A stretch of 64,000 nt of DNA from Verrucomicrobiaceae bacterium (GTDB lineage: Bacteria > Verrucomicrobiota > Verrucomicrobiia > Verrucomicrobiales > Verrucomicrobiaceae). Position numbers and translations under genes: made by a program. Where the stretch lies: the NCBI GenBank assembly GCA_019694165.1, contig JAIBCL010000023.1:1-64000 (forward strand), in the 5' to 3' direction. Positions within the stretch are counted from its first letter, which is position 1; each line of letters starts with the position of its first letter. Shown here one piece after another: positions 8,871 to 17,182 of the stretch. Below the pieces are notes generated by a model. That model was not told where the DNA came from. It saw nothing but the letters and a program-made list of their open reading frames with translations, and ran no database searches.

Positions 8871-9971
8871 TCAGCGCTTTTTCCCGGCAAGACCGCGCTC
8901 CTTCATGGCCTTGGCGAAGTTCTGATGGATGAAGTCCTTGTCGCGGCAGTGGGCGAGGGCATCATCCAGCAGGATGTAGTCGTGGGTGAGCAGGTGCAGC
9001 AGGCTGTCGTCGATGGTGTGCATGCCATCCTTCGCGCCGATCTGCATGAGACCCGGCATCATGGAGAAGCGGCGGTCCCGGATGCAGCGGGCCATGGCGT
9101 GATTCATGGTGAGCACTTCGGTGGCAAGCACGCGGCCCTCGGCGTCAGCGCGCTTGATCAGATGCTGGCAGACCACGGCCTTCAGGCAGTTCGCGAGCTG
9201 GGCGGCCACGTAGTCCTGCTGCTCCTCGGGGAAGGCATCGAAGATGCGCGTCATCGTGGCGGTGGCCTCGGTGGTGTGCAGGGTGCTGACGACCAGATGT
9301 CCGGTCTCCGCAGCGGTGATGGCGGTGCGCATGGTTTCCAGATCCCGCAGTTCGCTGACCACGATGACGTCGGCGTCCTGGCGCAGGGCGCTCTTGAGCG
9401 CCTGTGCAAAACTTTGCGTGTCCGCGCCCACCTGGCGCTGGCGGATGAGACTGTTGCTGTGGGAGAAGACGAACTCGATGGGATCCTCGATGGAGACGAC
9501 GTTCGCCGCTCGCTCGCGGGCGATGCGCTGCGTGAGGCTGCACAGCGTGGTGGTCTTCCCCGAGCCGGTGACGCCGGTGACGAGGACAAGACCCTCGCGC
9601 AGCTTGCTGAGATTCTCCACCGTCTCGCCGTGGCCGAGATCGCGCAGCTCGGGGATGGTGTCAGGGATGTAGCGGAAGTTCGCCTCGATGCGGCCGAGCA
9701 CGTAGCACGCATTGCCGCGGAAGCGGCCGAGATTCTCCACCTGGATGGCAAAGTCCAGCTCCCACTCGTGCTCCAGCTTGGCGCGCTGGCTTTCCTTGAG
9801 CACGGCGAGGACCATCTCGCGCGTGTCATTGGAGTCGAGGATCTCGTCCGTGATGGGCTGCAGCGCACCGTGGATGCGGGCGTAAGGCGGCGCGCCCACG
9901 CTCAGGTGCAGATCGGAGCCGCCGCGCTCGGTGACCATCGAGAGGTATTCAATGAGGTCGTAGGAATGCAT
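8871..9971 (-). CDS. pilT: PilT-type twitching motility ATPase
   Basis: A 366-residue hexameric retraction ATPase of type IV pili acting at the cytoplasmic face of the inner membrane. It shows an N-terminal PAS-like region (GGSDLHLSVGAPPYAR), Walker A GVTGSGKTTT (133-142), the Asp box SIEDPIEF (160-167), Walker B DVIVVSELRD (201-210) and the His box HLVVSTLHTTEA (225-236). The usual GEMRD of PilT reads SELRD here, a mild departure. It lies 6 bases downstream of a second pilT-like gene, so the two are almost certainly cotranscribed. Confidence 0.9.
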   Translation of the reverse strand: MHSYDLIEYLSMVTERGGSDLHLSVGAPPYARIHGALQPITDEILDSNDTREMVLAVLKESQRAKLEHEWELDFAIQVENLGRFRGNACYVLGRIEANFRYIPDTIPELRDLGHGETVENLSKLREGLVLVTGVTGSGKTTTLCSLTQRIARERAANVVSIEDPIEFVFSHSNSLIRQRQVGADTQSFAQALKSALRQDADVIVVSELRDLETMRTAITAAETGHLVVSTLHTTEATATMTRIFDAFPEEQQDYVAAQLANCLKAVVCQHLIKRADAEGRVLATEVLTMNHAMARCIRDRRFSMMPGLMQIGAKDGMHTIDDSLLHLLTHDYILLDDALAHCRDKDFIHQNFAKAMKERGLAGKKR

Positions 9972-9977
9972 GATCGG

Positions 9978-11027
9978 TCAACTCGACACACCGCGCGCGG
10001 CGCGGCGGAACTCGGTCTCGCTCCCCGTGGCGCCGATGGCCACGTCCTCGTCGATGAGGCCGGCCTCGTAGGCGCGGAGGATGGAGCGCAGGAAATTCAC
10101 CGCATTCGGGTCGCTGCCGCGCGCGAGGTATTCCTGGATGTGGTCCACGTCACGGCGGCCGATCCAGTCGCGCACCGCGCCGCCATTTTCGAGGTGCTCC
10201 ACCAGGAGCATGAGATGGCCGTCCTTCTTCGGCACCAGCTTCTGGCACACGAGGCCGATGAGCTGGTGGGAGAGCAGATGCAGGCCGAGATTCACCTGGT
10301 CCGGCGGGAACAAATTCAGGAAGCGCTCCATCGTGTCCGACACGCGCTCGGAGTGCAGCGAGGCCAGCACGAGATGGCCCGTCTCCGATGCCTGCAAGGC
10401 GATGAGCGCCGTCTCGTAGTCGCGGACTTCGCCGACGAAAATGACGTCCGGGGCCTGGCGGATGGCGCTGCGCAGCCCTCGCGCGAAAGTGTCTGTGTCA
10501 CGGCCCACCTCGCGCTGCGTGAAGAGGCTCATCTCGTTCTTGAAGATGTATTCCACCGGGTCCTCGATGGTCACCACATGGCGGGCGAGGTTCTCGTTCA
10601 TCCATTGCAGCAGCGCGGCCAGCGTGGTGGACTTCCCCGTGCCCGTCGGGCCGGTGATGAGGATGATGCCATAGGGCCGCATGGCCCACTTGGTGAGCAG
10701 ATGCTCCGGCGCACCGAGCGTCTCCAGGCGCGGGATGTCCGTGCGGATGCGACGCAGCACCGCACCGAGCCGGCCCATGACCTTGTGCAAGTTCACGCGG
10801 AAGCGCGTGTGCGTGTGCGAGATGAGGCCCGAGTCCTTGTCATGCGTCTGCCCCGGGTCCGCCGAGCACACCTGCCAGAGTCCCGTCATCTGGGCCAGCG
10901 ACACCGGCTCCTCGCCGAAGAGCATGATCTGCTCGTTGATCTTCAGGCGCGGAACTTCATCCTCCTGCAAAAAGACATCGCTGGCCTTGTGCTCGTCCGC
11001 TGCTGCGAGGATGTCGTCGATGCTCAT
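9978..11027 (-). CDS. PilT/PilU-like secretion ATPase, second copy
   Basis: A 349-residue GspE/PilT-family ATPase with Walker A GPTGTGKSTT (126-135), Asp box TIEDPVEY, Walker B VIFVGEVRDYET and His box HLVLASLHSERVSDT. In many type IV pilus bacteria a PilT is paired with an accessory PilU-type ATPase. The tight spacing here suggests the same arrangement, this gene being first. Its N-terminus is shorter and more diverged (ASDVFLQEDEVPRLKIN) than that of its neighbour. No pilin or pilus assembly gene occurs in the window. Which copy is the primary retraction motor cannot be decided from sequence. Confidence 0.88.
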   Translation of the reverse strand: MSIDDILAAADEHKASDVFLQEDEVPRLKINEQIMLFGEEPVSLAQMTGLWQVCSADPGQTHDKDSGLISHTHTRFRVNLHKVMGRLGAVLRRIRTDIPRLETLGAPEHLLTKWAMRPYGIILITGPTGTGKSTTLAALLQWMNENLARHVVTIEDPVEYIFKNEMSLFTQREVGRDTDTFARGLRSAIRQAPDVIFVGEVRDYETALIALQASETGHLVLASLHSERVSDTMERFLNLFPPDQVNLGLHLLSHQLIGLVCQKLVPKKDGHLMLLVEHLENGGAVRDWIGRRDVDHIQEYLARGSDPNAVNFLRSILRAYEAGLIDEDVAIGATGSETEFRRAARGVSS

Positions 11028-11078
11028 GCGCGCCGGCCTTATACCACGGCACGCCGCATTCTGGCAAGCGGGCAGCGG

Positions 11079-11969
11079 TCAATTTCTCCGCCGCCACAAG
11101 TCCATGCAGAAGATGGCCACGCCGAGCCAAATGAAGCCGAAGGAAGCCTGCGCGGCGCGGCTCACCGGCTCGTGGTAGATCACCGCACCGGTGAGGAACT
11201 GACCCGTCGGAGCGAGGAATTGCAGCAGGCCGAGCATGGCGAAGGGCAGCTTCCGCGCCGCGTGCGCGAAGCCGAGCAGCGGCACCGCCGTGATGATGCC
11301 GAGGCCAAGCAGCAAAGCGATGTCACTCCAGCGTGCGGGGCCGAAGATCGGCACCGCCTTCGATTGCATCCAGAACAAATAAGCCGCGGCCAGCGGTGCC
11401 GTGACGAGCGTCTCCGTCGCCAGCCCCGAGAGCGAACCCTCCGGCGACTGCCGCCGTGCCAGCGCGTAGAACGCCATGCTGAACGCCAGCGCCAGGGCGA
11501 TCCAAGGCAGGTGACCGATGAGCGCGATCTGCATCGTCACGCCGGCGCCCGCAAGGATGATGCTCGCCATCTGGAGCCGGTTCACACGCTCGCCCAGCAA
11601 GACAAAGCCGATCAGCACGTTGAGCATCGGATTGATGAAGTAGCCCACGCTGCACTCCACGATGTGCCCGTGATGCGCCGCCCAGACGAAGGTGCTCCAG
11701 TTGATCCCGAGCAGCAGCGCCGCCCAAGCATGAATGCCCACGATGCGCGGCCGCCGCAGCGTCGCCGCCCATGTGCGGAACTCCCCGCGCCACACCAACA
11801 GCGGCACCACGGTGGCGAGCGTCCACACCACCCGGTGCGCCACCGCCAGATCCGAGCCGATGTGAGCGATGGCCTTCCAATAAACCGGCAGCACGCCCCA
11901 CAGCCCGAACGCCGTCACCGCACCCAGCACCGCCGACGCGGGCGGACCGTCCTTTTTTCCTTCCTCCAT
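11079..11969 (-). CDS. RarD-like EamA-family permease
   Basis: A 296-residue inner-membrane protein with about ten hydrophobic helices in two EamA repeats. It begins at ATG 11969, giving the family-typical short N-terminus before GAVTAFGLWGVLPVYWKA. Diagnostic RarD features are the first-helix GLWGVLPVYWK, GINWSTFVWAAHHGH and SVGYFINPMLNVLIGF. RarD is named from chloramphenicol sensitivity in E. coli and belongs to the drug/metabolite transporter superfamily; substrate unknown. It ends 51 bases upstream of the pilT-type pair, on the same strand. A longer start at 12023 is possible but adds an unrelated 18 residues. Confidence 0.88.
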   Translation of the reverse strand: MEEGKKDGPPASAVLGAVTAFGLWGVLPVYWKAIAHIGSDLAVAHRVVWTLATVVPLLVWRGEFRTWAATLRRPRIVGIHAWAALLLGINWSTFVWAAHHGHIVECSVGYFINPMLNVLIGFVLLGERVNRLQMASIILAGAGVTMQIALIGHLPWIALALAFSMAFYALARRQSPEGSLSGLATETLVTAPLAAAYLFWMQSKAVPIFGPARWSDIALLLGLGIITAVPLLGFAHAARKLPFAMLGLLQFLAPTGQFLTGAVIYHEPVSRAAQASFGFIWLGVAIFCMDLWRRRN

Positions 11970-12160
11970 GCGCGCATGTTCAGCCAGTGAGGCAGGAAGA
12001 GCAAAACGAAGATCGCAGGGCATGTTGTGACGGCCTCATGAGAAAGCCTTGCCAGCGCCAGCCGCCGCCGTTCTTGTGTGCGCATGCAGGTTCTAGCAAG
12101 CCCTCGCCCGAGAGCCTTAGCCGTTTTACTTTCGGCAGTCACCCCGCTATCCATTGAGCC

Positions 12161-13408
12161 ATGAAGCCACGTTCCATTGATCCTCCGCGCATCGAATATC
12201 TGCGCGTGCAAAACTACCGTGCCTTAAAGGACATTGAATTGAAAGGGCTGACGCCATTGACGGTCTTCCTCGGACCTAACGGCAGCGGCAAATCCACGAT
12301 CTTTGACGTGTTCGCCTTCTTGTCGGAGAGCTTTCAGAGCGGGCTGCGCAAGGCGTGGGACAAACGTGGGCGCTTCAAGGAACTGCGTTCGCGTGGCGCC
12401 GAGGGAAACATCACCTTTGAAGTCAAATACCGTGAGAAGAGGTCCTCGCCACTGATCACCTATCACTTGGAGATCGGCGAGGACATCAAGGGGCCGTTCG
12501 TCGCGCGTGAGTCGTTGAGCTGGAAACGTGGATCGCATGGGCGGCCCTTTTGTTTCCTGGACTTTGGAAAGGAAGTGCCAGGCAGCGGTGAAGTGGTGAC
12601 AGGTGACATGCCAGATGAGGAGGACACGCGAACCTCGGAACGGCTGGACTCTCGCGAGCTGCTGGCGGTGAACACGCTGGGACAGCTCGCGAAGCATCCG
12701 CGGGTCGGCGCTCTGCGGCGCTTCATCGCCGGCTGGTATCTATCGTATTTGAGCGCTGACAACACACGCGGCGTGCCGGAGGCCGGGCCGCAAGAGCGGC
12801 TGAGCATGACCGGGGACAATCTGCCCAACGTCGTGCAATATTTGAAGGAAGGCCACGAGGAGAGGCTGGGCATGATCTTGCATAAGCTGGCCGAGCGCGT
12901 GCCCAGGTTGGAGAAGGTGGACGCATCGGTGATGCCGGATGGACGCCTGCTGCTCCAAGTGAAGGACGCGCCGTTTGAAAAGCCGGTGATGGCCAAGTTT
13001 GCATCGGACGGAACCTTGAAGATGCTGGCTTACCTGACGCTCCTTTACGATCCAGAGCCGCCGCAGCTCATCGGGATCGAGGAGCCGGAGAATCAACTGC
13101 ATCCTCGCCTGCTGCCAGAGCTGGCGGAGGAGTGCCGGACGGCATCGGGAGCATCTCAATTGATGGTGACCACGCATTCACCGTTTTTTGTGAATGCGCT
13201 GCGACCTGAAGATGTTTGGGTGCTCTTCCGGTCAGAAGATGGCTACACGCAGGCGCGACGTGCCTCTGATATGCAGGGAATCCATGAGTTCATGGAGCAC
13301 GGAGCATTGCTCGGACAGCTCTGGATGGAGGGGCACTTCGAAGTCGGCGATCCCCTGACCAACAGCGGTGCCGAGAAGCGGGTAGCGAGGAAACCGAGCC
13401 GGCGCTGA
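12161..13408 (+). CDS. AAA-family (SMC/ABC-like, AAA15 type) ATPase, candidate defence component
   Basis: A 415-residue soluble P-loop ATPase of the RecF/OLD-like group. It begins with the typical strand-turn [16 protein letters not shown] and Walker [12 protein letters not shown] (37-46). A coiled or helical middle follows. Near the C-terminus are the Walker [14 protein letters not shown] (about 304-316) and the switch [11 protein letters not shown] (about 337-347). It lacks its own TOPRIM nuclease domain. The next gene, three bases downstream and in the same direction, supplies a TOPRIM-like protein. The pair therefore resembles a split OLD nuclease or the ATPase/effector couples of phage defence (as in PARIS). 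Neighbours are housekeeping genes, compatible with an inserted cargo. Defence is inference. Confidence 0.8.
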   Translation: MKPRSIDPPRIEYLRVQNYRALKDIELKGLTPLTVFLGPNGSGKSTIFDVFAFLSESFQSGLRKAWDKRGRFKELRSRGAEGNITFEVKYREKRSSPLITYHLEIGEDIKGPFVARESLSWKRGSHGRPFCFLDFGKEVPGSGEVVTGDMPDEEDTRTSERLDSRELLAVNTLGQLAKHPRVGALRRFIAGWYLSYLSADNTRGVPEAGPQERLSMTGDNLPNVVQYLKEGHEERLGMILHKLAERVPRLEKVDASVMPDGRLLLQVKDAPFEKPVMAKFASDGTLKMLAYLTLLYDPEPPQLIGIEEPENQLHPRLLPELAEECRTASGASQLMVTTHSPFFVNALRPEDVWVLFRSEDGYTQARRASDMQGIHEFMEHGALLGQLWMEGHFEVGDPLTNSGAEKRVARKPSRR

Positions 13409-13411
13409 ACC

Positions 13412-14029
13412 ATGCACATCGAGTTCCTTCTTGAAGAGCCGTCAGCCGAGGCATTTCTCTCTGACTTCGTGCCCAAAATCGCGCCTGCCGGTACGACCTG
13501 CAATTTCATCCGGTTTCAGGGGAAGTCCGATCTTCTGGCGAACTTGACGAACCGCCTGAAGGGCTATCGTGACTGGTTGCCGGAGGACTGGCGGATCGTG
13601 GTCCTGATCGATGAAGACCGGCAAGACTGCGTGAAGCTCAAGGAAGCGCTCGACTCGGCGGCCGGCGCAGCGGGATTGAAAACCAAAAGCAAGGCCGGGA
13701 CGGGGGCTTTCGTCGTACTCAACCGCATCGCGGTGGAGGAATTGGAAGCTTGGTTCCTCGGTGATGTCGAAGCTCTTCGTGAGGCGTATCCTGGAGTGCC
13801 GGCGGGCCTTGGGAGCCGGGCAAATTTTCGTGATCCGGATGCTGTGGCTGGCGGAACTTGGGAAGCGTTGGAGCGTGTGCTGCAAAGGGCGGGGCACTTT
13901 CCGGGAGGCATCGGGAAGATCGAATTGGCGCGAACCATGGCGCAGCACTTGGAGCCTGGACGCAATCGATCTCGGAGCTTCCGCTGCTTCGTTGACGGGA
14001 TCGCGGCGCTATCACCAGCCTCCCGATGA
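13412..14029 (+). CDS. DUF4276-like TOPRIM-fold partner of the ATPase
   Basis: A 205-residue protein starting three bases after the ATPase stop codon. It shows the two TOPRIM hallmarks: an N-terminal acidic loop after the first strand (FLLEEPSAEAFL, Glu8/Glu9/Glu13) and a DxD on a later strand (VVLIDEDRQD, Asp67/Asp69). A third segment, AVEELEAWFLGD (about residues 110-121), is characteristic of DUF4276 proteins. In OLD nucleases these acids bind metal for DNA or RNA cleavage, so this is a likely effector regulated by the ATPase. Length is typical for DUF4276 (about 200). Nuclease activity and target are not shown. Confidence 0.75.
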   Translation: MHIEFLLEEPSAEAFLSDFVPKIAPAGTTCNFIRFQGKSDLLANLTNRLKGYRDWLPEDWRIVVLIDEDRQDCVKLKEALDSAAGAAGLKTKSKAGTGAFVVLNRIAVEELEAWFLGDVEALREAYPGVPAGLGSRANFRDPDAVAGGTWEALERVLQRAGHFPGGIGKIELARTMAQHLEPGRNRSRSFRCFVDGIAALSPASR

Positions 14030-14122
14030 ACAGACCCGAGTCCGACGCCTTGCCAACCTCTGATCAGTCTCAGCAGGCAGCGTGAGAGGGCTCGCACCGA
14101 AGCGAGGCTCGGATTTGCATTT

Positions 14123-14890
14123 TCAGCGCGGGAGATTCAACTCCATCTCCACCGGACAGTGATCCGAGCCATGGACGTCGCTGCGGATGGTGCAGGATTT
14201 GAACCTGGGTTTCAGCGATTCGGAGGCCAGCCAGTAGTCGATGCGCCAGCCGATGTTCTTTTCCCGAGCGGAGCCGCCGGTCCGCATGGTCCACCAGGTG
14301 TAGCGGCCGGGGCTCTTGTCGAAGTGACGGAAGACATCGACGAAGCCGGCGTCGAGGTGCCTGCTGAAGCTGGCACGCTCCTCGTCGCTGAATCCGGCGT
14401 TCTTGCGATTGGACTTCGGATTGGCAAGGTCGATTTCTTCGTGCGCGCAGTTGAGGTCGCCGCAGACGAGGACGGGCTTGGTCTTGTCGAGCTTCTTGAT
14501 GAACTTCCGAAAGGCGTCGTCCCACTCCATGCGGTAGGGCAGGCGGGCGAGTTCGGCCTTTGAGTTGGGGGTGTAAACATTGACGAGGAAGAAGCCGGGA
14601 TACTCGAGGGTGACGACGCGGCCTTCGTCGTCGTGCCCGGCCTTGCCGATGCCGAGCATGGATTTGATGAAGGGAGCGCGCGTGAGCACACAGGTGCCGG
14701 AGTAGCCCTTCTTCACCGCCGTGCTCCACACTGCCTCGTAGCCGGAAAGCCATGAGAGATCGACCTGCTCGGGTGCCGCCTTCGTTTCCTGGAGGCAGAA
14801 GACATCGCAGCCGGAGGTCTCAAGGTACTGGCGCAGCCCCTTGCCGAGCGCGGCGCGGATGCCATTGACGTTCCAGGTGGAGAGTTTCAT
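14123..14890 (-). CDS. xth: Exodeoxyribonuclease III (AP endonuclease)
   Basis: A 255-residue Xth/ExoA-type enzyme of the endonuclease/exonuclease/phosphatase fold that cleaves abasic sites in base excision repair. All motifs are present: STWNVNGIRA at the start, QETK (metal-binding Glu), SGTCVLTR, the DLNCAHEEIDLANP loop, GWRIDYW and SDHCPV. It starts at ATG 14890 with the family N-terminus MKLSTWNVNG; an ATG 18 bases upstream is also in frame. It converges with the ATPase/DUF4276 pair and diverges from the beta-barrel gene. Confidence 0.95.
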   Translation of the reverse strand: MKLSTWNVNGIRAALGKGLRQYLETSGCDVFCLQETKAAPEQVDLSWLSGYEAVWSTAVKKGYSGTCVLTRAPFIKSMLGIGKAGHDDEGRVVTLEYPGFFLVNVYTPNSKAELARLPYRMEWDDAFRKFIKKLDKTKPVLVCGDLNCAHEEIDLANPKSNRKNAGFSDEERASFSRHLDAGFVDVFRHFDKSPGRYTWWTMRTGGSAREKNIGWRIDYWLASESLKPRFKSCTIRSDVHGSDHCPVEMELNLPR

Positions 14891-15042
14891 GCGGCGCGAC
14901 GAAAGCACGGCCTGAGACGGCGTGCCACGCGTTTTGCCGCGGGCTTTTCAGTCACGCTCTCACCATCGAAAACAGCAAAAGATTACTCAATGACAAGAAT
15001 CGTCGTTCACATGCACACATTGTTGTGCGTTAATACCAACGC

Positions 15043-15963
15043 ATGAAGAAACCAACTCACTTCTCTCTCCGTTGGCTCCTGGCACTCGCTGTCTGTGGAG
15101 TCGTCTCCGCCACCACTTCGCAGGCCGGTACCGCCGTCTCCGCGAAGGCTCCGAAAAACCCCGTCCCGATGGCCGCAGTGGACTGGAAGGAAAACACCAT
15201 CTCCCCGGTCGCCAATCCGATCTTCTTCGAAGACCCGATCATCCGCAGCGAGATCAGGCCGATCTTCGCCTACCACCGCATCGACCCCGGTTTCGTGACC
15301 GGCGACGGTGATGCCGAGCTTTACGCCCTCCAGCTTCGTTACGCGATCACCGACCGCCTCGCGTTCATTGCCACGCAGGACGGCTACTTCAATGTGCATA
15401 CCGACAATCTCGGTGACCTTGATGGCTGGATGGACGTGGCCGCCGGCTTCAAGTATGCGCTCATCGACGATCCGGCCAACCAGTTCATCCTCACCCCGGG
15501 CTTCACCTTCTTCATCCCGATGGGCAATGAGGAAGTGTTCCAAGGCCGCGGTTCAGGTGAGTGGAATGTGTTCGTGTCCGCTGAGAAAGGCTTCAATGAC
15601 CTGCACCTCACCACGAATGTAGGCGTCCGCTTCCCGAACGACACGAGCGAGCAGAGCACCATCCTCCACTACAGCCTCCAGGCCGACTACTATGCCTCCC
15701 GCTGGTTCATCCCCTTCGTGGTGGCCAATGGCTGGACGGTGCTGGCTGACGGCAATGGCCTGCCCCTTACCACGGAAGGTTATGACGTGATCAACTTCGG
15801 CGCTTCCCGCTCCAGCGGCAGCACGGTGATGACCGTCGGCGGCGGTTTCCGCTCGCGTCTCACAAAGAACATCGACTTCGGTGCCGCCTATGAAGTCGCG
15901 GTCATCAGCCCGGAAGGTCTGACTGACGACCGGTTCACCTTCGACTTCTCGATCCGCTTCTAA
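15043..15963 (+). CDS. Outer-membrane beta-barrel protein, function unknown
   Basis: A 306-residue exported protein. Residues 1-28 are a signal peptide (LLALAVCGVVSATTSQA). The mature chain is a run of alternating amphipathic strands (YALQLRYAITDRLAFIATQ, FILTPGFTFFIP, DYYASRWFIPFVV). It ends with a terminal aromatic strand FTFDFSIRF, the phenylalanine signature recognised by the Bam complex. Size suggests a barrel of 10-12 strands. No porin loop or ligand motif is recognisable. It is monocistronic: a strong intrinsic terminator follows 77 bases downstream. Confidence 0.8.
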   Translation: MKKPTHFSLRWLLALAVCGVVSATTSQAGTAVSAKAPKNPVPMAAVDWKENTISPVANPIFFEDPIIRSEIRPIFAYHRIDPGFVTGDGDAELYALQLRYAITDRLAFIATQDGYFNVHTDNLGDLDGWMDVAAGFKYALIDDPANQFILTPGFTFFIPMGNEEVFQGRGSGEWNVFVSAEKGFNDLHLTTNVGVRFPNDTSEQSTILHYSLQADYYASRWFIPFVVANGWTVLADGNGLPLTTEGYDVINFGASRSSGSTVMTVGGGFRSRLTKNIDFGAAYEVAVISPEGLTDDRFTFDFSIRF

Positions 15964-16039
15964 TTTGTGGCCGGATCGAACACCTGCCCGTTTCTTTTTT
16001 GTCAGTAGTTCAGTAGTAATACAGGGTTGGTTAGAAGAG

Positions 16040-16075
16040 AACCGCATGAGGGCGCAAGTCCTCATGCGGTTTTTT
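16040..16075 (+). terminator. Rho-independent terminator of the beta-barrel gene
   Basis: AACCGCATGAGG (16040-16051) pairs with CCTCATGCGGTT (16060-16071), a perfect 12-bp stem with an 8-base loop, followed by a run of Ts to 16075. This is the clearest intrinsic terminator in the window. Confidence 0.9.
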
Positions 16076-16164
16076 CATGTTTGGCTTCGTGCCTTGCCAC
16101 GGACGATTTGCCCGGTGGATCCGCCCGTGCCCCCGCCGCATCGGACCGGAGAGCCAGGCAGGCA

Positions 16165-17013
16165 TCACGCCCACTGGAGCCGCACCATGTAGAAAGTCGC
16201 ATAAACGAAGATCGCCAACCCCACGAAGAAGAACGACCACCGGACCCTTGTTTTAAACACCAGGCCGATGCCGGCCAGCGCGAGGCTGATGGTGAAAAAC
16301 ACACTCGCCAGCGAGAACTGATCACCCACCGTCGAGGTGGAACTGGCCTGGCTTATGATCTCCTGCGCCTTGTCGCTCTCTGCGCGACTCGCACGATACA
16401 TGGCCTCATAATACTCGGGAGTCAGTTCCGATTGCGTCAGCGGACTGAGGTCTTCCTCGGCAATATCGTCGCTGCCGACTACCTTCGCGGTGCGCTCGGC
16501 CTCGGAGGGCAGCTTCAGGTCCTTGTATGCCACCGGTCCCAGTTCGTGCAGCAGAAGCAACGCCGCCTGATGCATGAAGACGTCCCTCTCAGGCGAATCC
16601 CTCTTGCTGAGCAATCCCTGCCAGATGATCCGTTTGGCTTCGATGTAAACATGCAGGTCGTGGCTGATAAATGCGTTTGCCATCGCCGCGGACGATGCAG
16701 CTTTCGTGGTCTGGACGGACGCCTTCGTGAACTGCGCCACGGCATTGCCGTTCCAGAGGCCGTTCTGATAACCAGCCAGCCCTGCGCAAATCGCGCCGCA
16801 CGCCAGCAGGACGGCGGTGCACAGTTCGAAGAGTTCAATGGACGCCTTCGCCTCCGCGGCAGCGGCTTCCATTTTTTCCACCGCGATCCGCGCATCCCTC
16901 GCGGCGGCTTCAGCGTGGAGCGCCGACTCCTCTGCAGCCTCGGCCTCTGCGGCGGCAATCCCGGCCTGTTCGACAGCCGACTTCAAATCACTTGTTGCTT
17001 TGTTGGTGTTCAT
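16165..17013 (-). CDS. DUF4337-like membrane protein
   Basis: A 282-residue protein starting at ATG 17013. Residues 10-55 are an Ala/Glu/Lys heptad-rich coiled coil (AEAAEESALHAEAAARDAR). A transmembrane helix follows (about 62-82, LCTAVLLACGAICAGLAGY), then a helical domain (85-225). Two closing transmembrane helices (about 230-250 and 258-278) flank a short basic loop. The pattern of N-terminal coiled coil, membrane hairpin and late membrane pair resembles DUF4337 proteins, whose function is unknown. Convergent with the beta-barrel gene and divergent from the first sulfatase. Assignment to the family is tentative. Confidence 0.65.
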   Translation of the reverse strand: MNTNKATSDLKSAVEQAGIAAAEAEAAEESALHAEAAARDARIAVEKMEAAAAEAKASIELFELCTAVLLACGAICAGLAGYQNGLWNGNAVAQFTKASVQTTKAASSAAMANAFISHDLHVYIEAKRIIWQGLLSKRDSPERDVFMHQAALLLLHELGPVAYKDLKLPSEAERTAKVVGSDDIAEEDLSPLTQSELTPEYYEAMYRASRAESDKAQEIISQASSTSTVGDQFSLASVFFTISLALAGIGLVFKTRVRWSFFFVGLAIFVYATFYMVRLQWA

Positions 17014-17182
17014 TCGCGTCGGACGCGGAGAATCCTGTGCCGGCACCGTCTTGCAAGCAGATCAATATGTTTGAGACCATGGACCGGCGCGGCTGCCCCA
17101 CTCCAAAGTGCTCCGCGGAACTTTCATTTCGCCGCCAAAAATCCGTGCGCTCATCGTTCCCTATCGCGCACAAATTCCGTCC

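Noticed and set aside
8862-11990. A 1,042-codon open frame on the plus strand
   Set aside because: It is antisense to the two pilT-type genes and the RarD gene, is Arg/His/Gln-rich, and shows no domain. GC-rich coding DNA commonly leaves such antisense frames open.
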